Positions 38,141 to 50,990 of a stretch of 64,000 bases of DNA are shown one piece after another. Source of the DNA: Jackrogersella multiformis (Eukaryota; Ascomycota; Sordariomycetes; Xylariales; Hypoxylaceae); contig CADCXD010000018.1 in the NCBI GenBank assembly GCA_902806575.1, positions 744,001 to 808,000 on the forward strand, read 5' to 3'. The notes under the pieces were generated by a model that was not told the DNA's origin, made no database searches, and worked only from the letters and a program-made list of their open reading frames with translations. Position numbers and translations under genes: made by a program. Within the stretch, counting starts at the first letter, position 1. Every line of letters starts with the position of its first letter.

Positions 38141-39689
38141 ATATTATAAAAATTATATATATACTAATAAAAAGCAAATTAAACTCGTTTAAAATATCAT
38201 AAAATAAATTATTAAACTTAATAATATTAACGTATTAAAATTATAATTAAATTAATATAAAAGTTAACATAATTTACTTAATTATATTTTTATTAAAAGT
38301 TTTAATAAAAGTTAAATTACAATACAAGATAATAAAATTAAAAGTTATTTATTTAATATAAACTTATAAAAATAATAAAATTCAATTACAATTTTATATA
38401 TAATTAATTGTTATTTTAATAAACCATAATATAATAAAAGATATTATTAATTAAATAATATTTAAAATAACCGATATAAATAAAATAGATAATAAATTAA
38501 TAATTATTTTAACATATTTATAATTTAACCTTAACGTTTATTATATTCTTAAAAGGCTAAATTTAATTTTAAATATATTATTTTATTTATTAATATAAAA
38601 TAATATAAAAAATTTAATAAAAAAACCGAAATTGACTTTTAAAAATATCTTAAATAAATTTATTTATATATTTATTAAATTTACGTTAAATAATGAATTT
38701 AAAAAAAAGATATTAAAAAGATATAATTATAATAAATAATTAAATTATTTACGTACCATTCTTTAAGAAACTAATAAAAATAAAAATACAATTAAATAAT
38801 TTTAATATAAATTATAAAACGATCTCATATATTATATTAAATTAAATAATTTACGTTAATTAATAATTTTATTAATTTATATACATAAATTATTTATTAA
38901 AATTCATAACTTAAAATATTATTTCAAATTAAAACAAATATTCTATAAATTAAAATCGGTTTATATTTATAACTTTTCGCAAAAAGTTCAAAAGTATATT
39001 AAATATTACCCTGGTTATTATAAAACCCAAATTAAACGCTTAAAACCTTACAATAAATTAAAACCCATAAACTTACCGCCTCTATCATTTTATATAATAA
39101 CTTAAAACTTTATTATAAATTTACTAAAGGTTTTAAATAAACGAAATATATAATTTATTAAAAGCTTTACCTACTTTAATATAATAATAATTATCATATA
39201 TAAACTTAATAAAAAAACGATCTTAATACTTAAAAACATTAAATATAAAGCTTATCATTAAGCCACGTTATTTTTTAAAATGCTTATATTATTAAATTAA
39301 AATATTTTATATAAAATAATTTTAAATAAAAATGCTATATTTAATAACAAAATATAATAAATGTTATTTATTTAATTTAAGATATTACTAACCATATCAA
39401 TAAATTATCATTTTTAAATTAATAATATAACAAAACGATATAATTAAAAAATCGAAATAATAATTTATTATCACTATTCGTCAAATAATATACCGTGATT
39501 AAAAATAATTTTAACGTTATAACATAACCTTAATAATATTAAATTATTAACAATTAAAAAGTTATGTAATAAATTAATGTATAACTTTAAACCATAAATT
39601 ATTATTATTTCGTTAAAAGTACAAAAGAACGTAATTAATTACAATATATTAAAATAATATTATCAAAAAGAAATAAAAGAATATATTAA

Positions 39690-40210
39690 TTTCGCAACTA
39701 TTAAAATAAAAGCTCGTTACGATTTAAAATATAACCTTATCTCTTTTAAAAAAAGTAAATTAATTTACCTTAAACTATATAAAGGTTATACATTACCAAA
39801 CAAACCGCCTTATAAATAATTAATATAATATATTAAATTGTTATTAATTTCAAAATAAATCAGTAAACTTGCGTATAAGCTTAAATTATTTAATAATTAA
39901 TAAATCTATGAAATTATATTAATAAATTAATTATTTAAGATCTCTTAAAGAAAAGATCTTTACGCAAAAAAATAATTATAACTAGGTTAAATTATTGTTA
40001 AAAAAAACAATAATAATTAAATATCGTATAAAATTAAAAAACTATTAAATTAATAAATAAACAAATAAAAAGAACGCCTTATCTTTAAATATCTTATATA
40101 ATAAAAGAATTATTTATTAACTTTTAATTAATAATATTTAAAAAACCTACTTATTTAAAATATAATAATATTATTAAACGATTACGATAAAAAATACCTT
40201 TTATCACTTA
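39690..40210 (+). pseudogene. Integrase C-terminus (GPY/F) and chromodomain of Y1
   Basis: 39,781-39,816 reads KGYTLPNKPPYK, then about 25 residues later SKLAYKLKLFNN, the pattern of the GPY/F module in fungal Ty3/gypsy integrases (KGY-LPG...GPF...VG-LAYKL-LP). In the same frame 40,027 onward reads YKIKKLLN, then KYLI, two TAA codons and KNYLLTF (about 40,094-40,130), ending near LLNDYDKKY. That is a chromodomain with its aromatic Trp codon lost to TAA. Known role: bind H3K9-methylated nucleosomes and direct integration. Confidence 0.65.
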
Positions 40211-41795
40211 ATTACCTTTATATTAAATTTATTAATAAATTATAACCCCTTAATATATAATCTTTTAAAAATATATGAACCCTTAATAATATATTTTTAA
40301 AATTAATTAATAAATTAATATAACTAATCCTAAATAAGTTAAACAATAAAATAATTATATACATATTAAAAAATTAATTTAACGAAAATATATTATTAAA
40401 TTATATCGATAATAATTAACTGATTTCCCTTACTTAATTATTAACGCCACCAAAAAAATTAACGAAATTACAAATTATAATTCTAATAAAGAAATTATTA
40501 AAAGTTACAAAATTAACATTTATTATAATATAAAAGATATAATTTATAAGTAACGTTAAAAAAATAAAAAGGAGCGTAAATAAATTATAAATTATTAAGC
40601 AATTACAATTAAAGCAATAATTGCAATTATTATTAAAGTTTTTTTACTTACCCTTTACTCTATAATGTCTCTTATAAAAAAATCGATACTTAAGCCTTTT
40701 AAAGCTTTAACCAAAAGGATTATTAATCTAACGCTTAAACAAATTTATTAATACTTATTTAATAATAAATAAATAGTAATTATTAATAAAATATTTAAAA
40801 TTATTAAAATATAAAACGATAATAAACTTTAATAATAATAAACTTTTTAAAATAAATCGTTTATTTAAAATAATAACAATATAAATCTAATAAACATTAT
40901 TAATCTTAAGGCATATTAAGCAAAAATAATAAAAATAATATCGTTTCGCTTATAATTTAACACTACCTTAATTATTAAAACGATATTAAAAATCTTGATA
41001 TATAAAATCTTTTTAATAACGATCCCTTATTAAACAATTTAAAATTAACTTAAAAAAATAAGTTAATAAAATAAAACTATTAATTAAAAAGTAAAAACTA
41101 TTACTAAAATATCCTTTGAAATCCCGGATAAAAATATATTTAAAGCATTTCGTATTAATAAAAACGTAAAAAAAGGCGTTGGGACTTTTTTAAAAAAGTT
41201 ATATAATAAATTAAAATTAACCAGATTAATTTAGTTAATAATTATAATAATAACGCCTATTAATTATAAAAATCCTTTCGATTATTAAAAAATAATAATA
41301 ATTAATAAAAAAGTTTTTAATAAATATCGTTAAAGCCATAACGATCGTAAAAAACGCGCGTAATATTTTTATAATTTATAAAAAAGAAATTATAAAAATT
41401 AAGTTATAATTAATACCACTTGCTATACTTATTACCGCAACTATATGACGAACTAAAATATTAATTCCTATACCTAAGCCAATTACGCTTATTATAAAAA
41501 AACCGATAATAATATTAATTAAAATATTAACATTTATATTATTAAAAATTAAACTTATAATTAAAACGTAAACGCTTAACGATTTTAACGATATATGCTT
41601 CGTGTACAAAAACACGTTATCAGATAATAATAACGACGTTTTAATTAATGACGATAATAACGATAAAAAAAAGACGATATTAATATACTTAACATACTTA
41701 TTAAACGTTAAAGATTAATTTAATAAAATTGATTTAATAAAATAATAACTTACAATTAATAAAAACGTTGGTTTTTCTTTTTATTAAAAAGGTAT
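40210..41795 (+). pseudogene. Extra 3' coding-like segment of family Y after the chromodomain
   Basis: Between the chromodomain and the 3' LTR, Y1 has about 1.6 kb with no counterpart in family X, where the 3' LTR follows the chromodomain within about 130 bp. The pol frame continues to read Pro/Thr/Glu-like and then acidic sequence: SDNNND and NDDNNDKKK at 41,620-41,675, which before RIP would be richer in Asp. At least one TGA (about 40,285) interrupts it. It could be a long pol tail or a separate third ORF; I recognise no family. Y2 and Y3 also keep this region. Confidence 0.4.
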
Positions 41796-41960
41796 TATAA
41801 AGAGTTATAATTATATGATTTATAATTAAAGTAATAACTTATACGTTAAAGATAACCCGTGCTTTATACTTATTAACTATTCTTCGAGATATTAGCTCTG
41901 CTTTCACTCTTAAGAATAATAATTATTTTAAGACCTTTATTTTAACTTACTGGTATATAA
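41796..41960 (+). mobile_element. 3' LTR of Y1
   Basis: 165 bp, preceded by AAAAAGGTAT. Compared with the 5' LTR it shows many G-to-A and C-to-T changes; for example its start TGTAAGGAG has become TATAAAGAG. LTRs are identical at insertion, so these differences record mutation since then. Confidence 0.83.
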
Positions 41961-43802
41961 TAATAAATATTTATAAAAGATTTAATATTTACGTTAATTA
42001 AAAAATTTAAAAAATTTAAACATTTAAAATTAAAAAGTTATTTATAACGTATAAATTAAATAATTTTTAAATATATATTATTAAAGGTTTATTAAAAAGA
42101 TAATAATAAATTAACTTAATTAAAATTAAAATTTATAAAATAACACTAATAAATAACGATTTTTATAATTTATTTTTTTATTTAAAAATTATATTTATTT
42201 AAAAAAATAAACAATAATTATAAATAAATAAATCTTAAATACCATTTATAACTTTATTTAAAATTCTTTAATTTATTAATATTAATTATATTATAAAAAT
42301 TATAACTTAATTTTTAATAAAATACCTTTTAGTTTTAAAAATTAATATTAAAACGTTATAAATATAATATCTTTATTACCTTTTAATTATTATAAAAATT
42401 TTTTTTATATATTTTAAAATTTTTAAAAAAATTTATTATAATAATACGTATAAATAAAAAATCTTCAAATGATATAAATAAATAAATTTTTATTAACTTA
42501 ATTTGTAAAATCCAATTTAATTAATAATTAATATAATATTAAAAATATTTTTTAATAAAATAAGATTTTTATTTAAAAGTATATTTTTTAAAAACTTTTT
42601 ATTATATAATTTTATTTAAAATAATATGTATTAATATATATATCTTTTAATACTTTTTAAATTATTAAAAAAATTTATAAGTAACGTTTATCGTTATAAA
42701 CAATATTATATAATCATTTATTAATAATTTTAAATAATTAAATAAATTAAAAAATCATTTATAAAATTATTATTAAAACCTTTAATAGTTATTATAATTA
42801 TAAAAAGGTTTATATCCTTTTTATACGCTTATTTAAATTATTATTTAAAAATTATTTATTATAACTTTTATAATTATTTATATATAATTATAAATTAAAA
42901 ATTCGTTTATTTTATTAATATTGTAATTCATATTGAAAATATTTTTAAACGACTTAACGTATTAAATATAAAATTTAATTATTTAAATAAATAATAAATA
43001 TATAAATCATTTAATTAATTATTAATTAACATAATTTATAAAAAATATATTTAACATAATATAATTTATAATTTCTTTTATTATAATATAATTTATTAAA
43101 ACAATAATAATAATTTAAAACGTTTTTATTATTTAAATAAAGCAAGTTATTTTTAATTTTAATAAATTATAATATATTTTTACTTTAGATAAATATTAAT
43201 TAAAAATATAATTAATTAAATTTATTAAGTAAAAATAATCTTTCCTAATATTTATATAAAATTATCCTTTAAATAAACAGTTATTACATTAAATTTTTAT
43301 TTAAACAATTTATTTACTTATCAAAAAATACCTTATTTAAATCGTAATAATATTATATTTATTTATAATAAAAAGTATTTTAAAAAATATTAATTTAACG
43401 TTAATAAGATTATAATAAATAAATTAATAATATGTTTATGTCTTTTGGAGGTAATTATTTTATATTTATATTTATTTTTTTCTTTTATAGAAAAGGCCGT
43501 TTTATACGTTTAAAAAAGTTTTATAAATTAAGTATAATATAAAATAAACGTTTAAAGGAAACTAATTATACTTAAATATTACTCAAAGGCTTTTAATTAT
43601 TAAAAAAAGGTAAATATTTTAATTATACATAAGTAATCTTTAATTATAAATATATTAAAGTCGTTAATTTAAAACCTTAAAAATCTTACGGATAAATATT
43701 TTAAAATTTCTTTTTTAAGGATATAAAAATTCTTTTTTTATAAAAAAAGGTAAATATTAATTTAAAATAAGCGAGATATTTTTAACGGAATTTAAAAAGA
43801 TT

Positions 43803-43973
43803 TAACGCGACCTTATAAAGGTTTTTACATTAAATGAAAATATATACCTTATACGTTAAATTAAATAAATAAGATAAGGAATTTTAATCTTTATTTTATT
43901 TCTTGCCCGTTTCAAAATAACGGAGAAACCATTAATCTTATATATTAAAACATATCTTATAAGGTCCGTATTA
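43803..43973 (+). mobile_element. Solo X LTR with target duplication AGATT/AAATT, inside X copy D
   Basis: 171 bp, flanked by AGATT (43,798-43,802) and AAATT (43,974-43,978), one RIP-type difference. The uninterrupted sequence exists in copy A at about 7,530-7,560. The insertion lies about 10 bp from the RT active-site codons of copy D. Confidence 0.87.
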
Positions 43974-44859
43974 AAATTATAATATTATTAATAAACGTTT
44001 TAATATATATTATATATAAGTGAAATGATTTATTTATATACATTTAAACGTATATTAAGGAACTATAAAATCTTATTAATACGATTTATTTACGTATTAA
44101 AATATACTTTTAATTAATAAATAAAAATATTAAGGTATACGTTAATTTAAATATATTATTAAAAATTAATAAAAATATATTAAAAGATTTAACGGAAAAT
44201 AAATAAAAGTTATTTAATAAGTTATATTTACTTTTTATATCTTAAGAATAAATAAAAATAATAAACTAAAAATAATATAATTTATAAAGTTAAAATAAGT
44301 TATTAAAAATAAAATAAAGCTTAATTTATTAATTAATAATAATTTACTTAAATTATATAAAGTAAATATTTATTATAAAAATTAAATAATATTTTTTATA
44401 AAATCAAATAGCTTTAAAATAATTTTTAAGATATAAATTTATAATTATATATATATTTATAAAGTAATAAATAAATAAAAAATAATAATTACCTTTAAAT
44501 AAAGTATTTATATATTTATAAATTATAAACTTTTATTATTTAATCGAAGTTTTTATTTTATAATAACGTACGATATAATTATAAATATCATTATAAATGT
44601 AAAAACTTTACGTATAATAATAATTAAAAATACCTTAAAAAAGTTTATAAAGATTTTAAAAGGTTTTTACGTCGAAATAATCACGGAAAATATCGATAAT
44701 AAATATTATATTAATTTTTAATTATTTACATTTAAGATTTTTATTATAATTACCGTTATTATTATTACTGCTTTTATTATTACGTTAATTTCTTCGATAA
44801 TAAACGTACTTTTAAGCGTAAATTTTGCCGTTATACTTTTGGTAAATAATGGCGCGTTT

Positions 44860-47800
44860 AATAACGTAAACGTTATAAGGTTTATAATATTTACTTTTTT
44901 TTTAAACTTATATTAATAAAGAAACTTTTAAAACTTTTATATATTCGCATAAATATAAAATTCATTATAACCTCGGTTATTATGATAATAATTATTAATA
45001 CCGTTTTTTTAACATATAAAATAAACTTTATAAAATTAATTATTAACGCGTTAAATAAATTAAACCTGATTTTATTAATAAATATTATATTTATTATAAT
45101 TTAAAAATCATAAAAGCTATTAACACCGCCTTAAAAACATTATTAAAAAAGGAAAAAAACTTAAAACTAAAGATCTTTAACGTATACTTTACCTTTAAAA
45201 TTAAAAAACCTATAAATTTACCTAAATATATTATCCTAAATAAAATGTATATATATATTAAAAACGATACATTTATTACATAATTAATAAACTTTATTAA
45301 CTCTTTTTTATTATTTTAAAAAGATTAAAAAATCGTATATATCCCCGAGGATAATTAAATGAAAATTCTATTTATAAACGGATAATAAAATTAAATATTT
45401 AACTTTAAAAACTATCCTTTAAATAAGGAAAATAAAAAATTCTTAAATAAAATATATAACATTTTATATAAATAAAACTATATAAAATAAATTAATAAAT
45501 TTAATCCTTTCGTTTATTTAATATTTATTATGTAACATACCGTCTATAATATTTCAAAAAATACGTAATAATTAATTTACGTGATTTAAATTAAATTATC
45601 ATATTAAATAATTACTCGTTACTATTATAATTTAAAGTTATTGCTTTTTTTCGAGGTAAGTATTATATTATTATATTTAATATAATAATCTTTTTTTATT
45701 AATTTTTAATATATAAAGATTTTTATAATTACTTTATAATAATAATTTATAATTACATTAATAAAATTTCGCAATTCCTTAATATACGTTTAAAGCTATA
45801 TAAATAAATTATTTTATTTATATATAATATATATTAAAACGTTTATTAATAATATTATGATCTTTTTAAATTTCGTTAAAAAGTATTTCACTTACTTAAA
45901 GTCGATATTTAACCTTTTTTACCAAAAAGGAATTTTTATATTTTTAAAAAAATCCTTTTTAAAATATTTATTCGTAAAGCTTTTAAACTTTTAAATTAAT
46001 ACCTTTAATATATTTATAATTAAAGATTATTTATCCGTAATTTAAGATTTCGTTTTTTCCCGATAATTAAAAACCTTTAAATAATATTTAAGTGTAATCG
46101 GCTTCTTTTAAACGTTTATCTCGTATTACGCTTAACTTACGAATTTTTTTTAAACGTATAAAACGGCTTTTTTTACGGAAAAAAGGAAATTAAAATTAAT
46201 ATAAAATGATTATCGTAAAAAGAAATAAATATATTATTAATTAATTTATTATAATTTTATTAACGTTAAATTAATATCCTTTAAAACGTTTTAAAACGTT
46301 TTTTATTATAAATAGTTGTAAAAATTATAATAAATAATTTAAATAAACGTATAAAAATATAAAGCTTTTTATAATTATAATAAATATTAAAAGCCTTAAT
46401 AATAAACTTATAAATAATTTTTTATAACTTAATTAATTATTTAAAATTATTAATAATTTATTATATAATATTACTTATAACGGTAAATATTATTTATATA
46501 TTCCTTACTTAATAATTTAAAAAGTATTAAAAGATATATATAATAATAAATACTATTTTAAATAAATCGTATAATAAAGGATTTAAAAGGTTACGCTTTT
46601 CAATAAAAATCTTATTTTATTAAAAAATACTTTTAAGATTATATCGGTTATTAATTAAATTAAACCTCGCAAATTAAATTAATAAGTAACTATTAATTTA
46701 TATAATTTAAGGATTTTTTATTTATATATATTATTATAATAAATTTCGTTTTAAGGTTTTTTAAAGTAAATAATAAAGGAATTTTATGATAATTAAAAGG
46801 CGATAAGAAATGTTATAATATTTATAACGCTTTAATACCGGTTTTTTACTTAATTTTTTTAAAAATAATACTTATCCTTAAAAACAAAAAGTATTTTATT
46901 AAAGATTAAGTTATAACCTTTATAACGTAATTAATATTAACGGATTAAGGAATTTTAAAAAGAATAATTTTAAATAAAAATCGAAAGTTTACATTTAATT
47001 TTTAAATAAAGCTATAAAAAGTATTTAAAACCTATTTATTTATAATTACCGCTTATTATCTTTAAATAAATAAACTTTTTAAATAAAAAAATTAAACCGT
47101 AAAAATCGCCATTCGTTACCATTACTTTATAAATTTTAATTTTAATTAAATTAACTTATTATTATCATTTTAATAAAACCTTAATAACGTATATTCCGAA
47201 ACTATTTAATCTATATTTTACAAGTAGTTTTTTAATTTTAAACTTTTAAAACCTTTAAACGTTTTAATTAACGTAAGTATTAAATCCTTTATAAATATCC
47301 GTTTTATATAAAAACATTTACGTTAAAACGTAAAACTTATTATAAATTTTACGGCAATAAAAACGAAATAATATTATTGAAAAAAGTATATAATTTAAAA
47401 ATTTATAATAAAATAAAAAGTCTACTTATAACTTTATAAAGGATATTATTTCTTAAAATAACCTTTTAAGAAATTTTCTTAATAACACGTAAATTTATAA
47501 ATAATTATTAAGCAAGTGGGACGATTAATTTATAAATTAAACCTATTAAAAAATTTCCATATTTACTTAATTATTTTAATAACGTATCTTTTTTTTAATC
47601 CTAAAAAAAATAACCCGTTTTATTAAGAACTCCCTCCCTTAAAACTAATTAAAATAAACTAAAACGATAAAAATAACCTAATATAGGAAACTAAAATCAT
47701 ATTAAAATATAAACTTAATTAAATAAAAAACGGTTTCAAGTATTTAATAAAATAAAAAGGTTACGAATATAAAGATAATTTATAACTTGCCAAAAAATAT

Positions 47801-47860
47801 TTTAAAAATTTACAAGAATTAATTAAAAAATATTAAGAATGAAAAATAGACCGTAAATTA
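44860..47860 (+). pseudogene. Dead pol of X copy C: RT, RNase H region, integrase GPY/F, chromodomain
   Basis: About 3 kb readable in one unshifted plus frame. RT active site at 45,842-45,865 is FINNIMIF (both aspartate codons, 45,848-45,853, are AAT). Before it comes an IFIMQHTV block (about 45,520), fitting the PVFVV-type motif of fungal Ty3/gypsy RT; after it come LKSIFNLFYQKGI and FLKKSFLKY (about 45,895-45,965). The integrase GPY/F part at 47,417-47,600 includes KVYL, LYKGYYFLK, KFSQQ and KQVGRLIYKLNL. The chromodomain core at 47,729-47,770 reads NGFKYLIK, TAA, KGYEYKDN, where the stop is the mutated Trp. Nearly all stops are TAA. RT before integrase is the Ty3/gypsy order. It cannot be functional. 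Confidence 0.78.
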
Positions 47861-47983
47861 TTAGAAAAAGTTAAAGGTAAAAATCTAATAAAATAACCTT
47901 ACGGTAAACTTATTAAGAATTATTAATGATTTTAAAAATAATACTTATTAAAAACGATAAAGATTTTTTATACCTTAACATTT

Positions 47984-48154
47984 TAATATAATCTTATAAG
48001 GGTTTTTATATTAGATAAATATATATATCTTATACTTTAAATTAAATAAATAAAATAAAAGCTTTCAATCCTTATCTTATTTTTTACCTATTTTAAGATA
48101 ATAAAGAAATTATGAATCTTATATATTAAAACACACCTTATAAGGTCCATACCA
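47984..48154 (+). mobile_element. 3' LTR of X copy C, 3' terminus CA intact
   Basis: 171 bp, ending TACCA. It follows the conserved internal/LTR junction. The outer five bases are TTATA; there is no matching left end because the 5' part of copy C is missing. Confidence 0.8.
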
Positions 48155-49331
48155 TTATAATAACGTTAAAATTAATAGAATTAACGATAAATATTATAAC
48201 AATATTTATATAAAAATTATAAGAAATATTTAAAATTTAAATATAATTAATAAATTAATATATAATCTTAAATAAATTATTAATTATGAATTTTTTTAAA
48301 AACTTATAAATAAGTAATGAAGTTTTTTAATAATTTTAAAAACGTAAATATAAACGTAAATTCTTTATCGAAATTATAAGCTTTATTAAAGTAATAATAA
48401 TTAAACGATATTATTAACCTTATAATTAATAACATTATTAATAACATTATTATTAATTATATTATAATTCTTATAAAATACGTAATTATAATAGTAAATA
48501 ACTTAAAAGAAAAAATATTAAAACTAATTTATAAAATATTATTAATCAAATTATACTTAAAGTTTTTACATTTTCTTATAATTTATTTTAATTTTCCCTT
48601 TACGTATTTTTTAAATTTACCAGTTTAAAATAAATTAAACCTTTTTAAGGTTTAAAATATTATATTAAAAGCGTTATTATTAATAAAATTAAAATTATCG
48701 GTAACGATAATAATTATAACTTTATTTAAAAAAAAGCAGTTTTTACTTATTATCGATTAAGCTATTAATTTAATTCTCAAGGTAAAACCTTCGATCTCGA
48801 TTAAGTTATTTATTTAAAAAATACCGCCGCGATATTTATTATTTTTATTAAAACCTTAATTAATAAAATTATTAAACGTTTTAATAAATTTTTTTATAAT
48901 AAATTTACTTTAATAATTAATAAAAAAAAAACCGTACGAAAAACGTTACGTTTAAAACTAAATTTATACGAAATTTACTTAAATTTATACTTATATTAAA
49001 TAAATTATACAATAAAATAAAATATAAAAAATAAAATACGTAAATTATTATAATATAAATAATATTAAAAGCGGTATAAATAATATATTTAAAATTATTT
49101 ATAAATTTTTATAAATATAAAATCCAAAAAAATATACACTTTATTAATATTAATATTAATATTATTTTATTTATATACTTTACTTTATATTTATTTATAA
49201 AGTTTTTAATTATTTTAATTATTTTAAAAAATTCGATAATATTATCGATTTTTTTAATTATAATAATATACGGATATAATTTATTAAAGGCAGGCCTTTT
49301 AACGACAATTCTTAATTTTTTATAAATTATT

Positions 49332-49900
49332 ATGATTAATTTAAACTTTAACTTTAACGAAATAATATATATAATTTTTAATATATTTATTAAAATTATA
49401 AGTAAGAAATTAATAATTAATATTATAAAACTTAACGCTAAGAAAATAAATAATGTAAAAAGTAATATTACCGGTAAAATAAGTAACGAAAATAATAAAA
49501 ACTTAGAATTAAACTACTTATTAATTTTAAATAATAAGTAATAACGTTAAAACTTTAAAAATAATAAAGATAAATAACAAAAAGGTAGCCTTCGTTTCGA
49601 TAATAAAGTAAAAAAACGCGTAATTAAAAAAGTAATAACTTAAAATATATTTTTTAAAGATTCTTAAATAAAACCTATTAATAATATATTTAATAATATA
49701 TAAAAGGCATAAAAGGTTAACCTTAAAATTATAAGAAAACAAACTTAATTATAAAATTAAAAGTTAAAATATTAATATAATATAAACGATTATAAATATA
49801 ATTAAAATTTTAAATAAAAATAACGGCAATTATTATATTATTAATTTTAATTTAAATAATAAAATATGTATAATATTAATATTAAAAACTACTACGTTAA
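49332..49900 (+). pseudogene. Family Z gag-pol frame upstream of RT
   Basis: A 69-residue uninterrupted frame (49,332-49,541, starting MINLNFNFNE) is in the same frame as the RT fragment 1.1 kb downstream. The frame between them is broken only by TAA. Later residues include KGSLRFDN and KKRVIKK (about 49,580-49,625). It is rich in Asn, Lys and Ile, as expected from Asp, Glu and Val codons mutated by RIP. I recognise no domain here; protease or the start of RT is possible. The 71-residue minus frame at 49,527-49,742 is a shadow. Confidence 0.4.
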
Positions 49901-50594
49901 AAATATATAAAAAACTTTACGATAAAAAAAAGATAATTATAAGATAATAATATTTATTTTAAAGGTTTAACTTTTTAAAAATATTAATAAACATATTATT
50001 AAATAAAACGTATATTATTATAATATAAATTTAAAGTTTAAACATAAATTATAAAAATTCATAAATAAATAAAATATTTAACGAAATAAAGATATCATTA
50101 AATTTTTTTTAAAAAAGAAAATAATTATGAATTTTTTCAACAATTAATAAAATAAATATAAAAGTAAAAAAGTATATTTTTTAAAAGTTAAAAACTACGA
50201 ATTTTTTAATAAAATATTCGACAATATATACGATTAAAAAATTTAAAAAGTTTTATACCTTTTAAATATTTTTATTTTATAATATAAAAAGTAATAAACA
50301 AAAAACGTAAAAAAAAATTATTATAAACTTTTAACCGTTAAATAAATACGCATTAATTAACGTATATTTATTATTACAGTAAAAAAAGATTATTATAAAA
50401 ATAAAAAAAAATTCTTTAACGTTATTAATAAATTAGCTTTTTTTTAGTAATTATTAATTACGAAACGTCATAAAGATCAAATAATTATAATTTTACTTAA
50501 AAGATTTAAAGTTTTAAAAATAACGTTAATAAGTTTTAAAAATTTACGTTTATTTAATTAACGTTTTATAAATTAAAAGTTAAAGGTTTTTAAT

Positions 50595-50990
50595 TAATAA
50601 ATTAAAACGTATATTAATAATATAATTATTTTTAACGATATAAAATAAAAATACCTTTAATATTTAAAAGTTATATTTAATATACATTTTATCGTAAAAT
50701 TGATTTTTTCTTTTAAAAAATTATTTTTAAGATTTAAATCGATTAAATTACTTAATTTTATAATTAATAACGAAAGAATTATAATCTTTAAAATAAAATT
50801 AAAAAGGATCGTTAAAATTATAATATTTAATAACTTGATTAATTTAAAAATATATATAAGAATAATAAATTTCCTTAAAAAACATATCTTTTAATATTAA
50901 TAAAAAATTAAGCTTTTATAAAATGAAAAAATTATTTTATTAATTATAAATTACGAAAAAGCAAAATCCCTATAAAAACTTATTAAAAGT
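50595..50990 (+). pseudogene. Family Z reverse transcriptase fragment
   Basis: 50,607-50,639 reads TYINNIIIFND, the RIP product of a YIDDI(I/V)F active site; the aspartate codons at 50,616-50,621 are AAT. In the same frame an uninterrupted 64-residue run (50,700-50,894) begins MIFSFKKLFLRFKSIKLLNF and ends NFLKKHIF. It matches in pattern the segment after the active site in fungal Ty3/gypsy RT (SP-K-FLGF-SV-LLG... and ...TGFLR-YIPYYA). KIKLLQNEK follows after a TAA near 50,910. It is the longest surviving piece of real coding sequence in the AT-rich block. Confidence 0.7.

Larger units (their letters stand above)
32836..41960 (+). mobile_element. Family Y copy Y1, complete 9.1-kb Ty3/gypsy chromovirus
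   Basis: 5' LTR 32,836-32,999 (164 bp) and 3' LTR 41,796-41,960 (165 bp), with a 5-bp target duplication GTAAT/ATAAT that differs only by one G-to-A change. The LTRs start TG (TA after RIP in the 3' copy) and end ATA, consistent with mutated ACA. Order on the plus strand: 5' LTR, about 2.4 kb leader and gag, RT, integrase with GPY/F, chromodomain, about 1.6 kb of further sequence with an acidic tail, 3' LTR. RT, GPY/F and chromodomain fall in one reading frame. This is the best reference copy of the family in the window. Confidence 0.85.
32346..44085 (-). mobile_element. Family X copy D, 3' part, split by Y1 and a solo LTR
   Basis: Minus-strand X sequence in pieces: 32,346-32,835, 41,966-43,802 and 43,979-44,085. 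Joined, they run from the 3' LTR junction back to just upstream of the RT active site. Y1 inserted within the integrase/GPY region, creating GTAAT (32,831-32,835) and ATAAT (41,961-41,965). At 44,086 the sequence flips into plus-strand copy C, so D and C form a large interrupted palindrome. Confidence 0.75.
44086..48154 (+). mobile_element. Family X copy C, 3' two-thirds, with 3' LTR
   Basis: Plus-strand X from within the region upstream of RT to the 3' LTR at 47,984-48,154. Its left end is joined head-to-head with copy D: 41,966-44,085 is the reverse complement of about 45,760-47,300. It holds the most readable pol of the window (see the next entry). Confidence 0.8.

Noticed and set aside
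40385..40420. Second YIDD-like reading near 40,400 in Y1 as an RT active site
   Set aside because: It lies after the integrase and chromodomain, lacks RT context, and the true site is at 37,753-37,767 with collinear support from Y2.
41376..41615. 79-residue hydrophobic minus-strand ORF resembling a membrane protein
   Set aside because: It is antisense to family Y coding direction. Its hydrophobicity comes from reading AT-rich Pro/Thr-type codons on the opposite strand, and Y3 does not conserve the residues in a RIP-explainable way.
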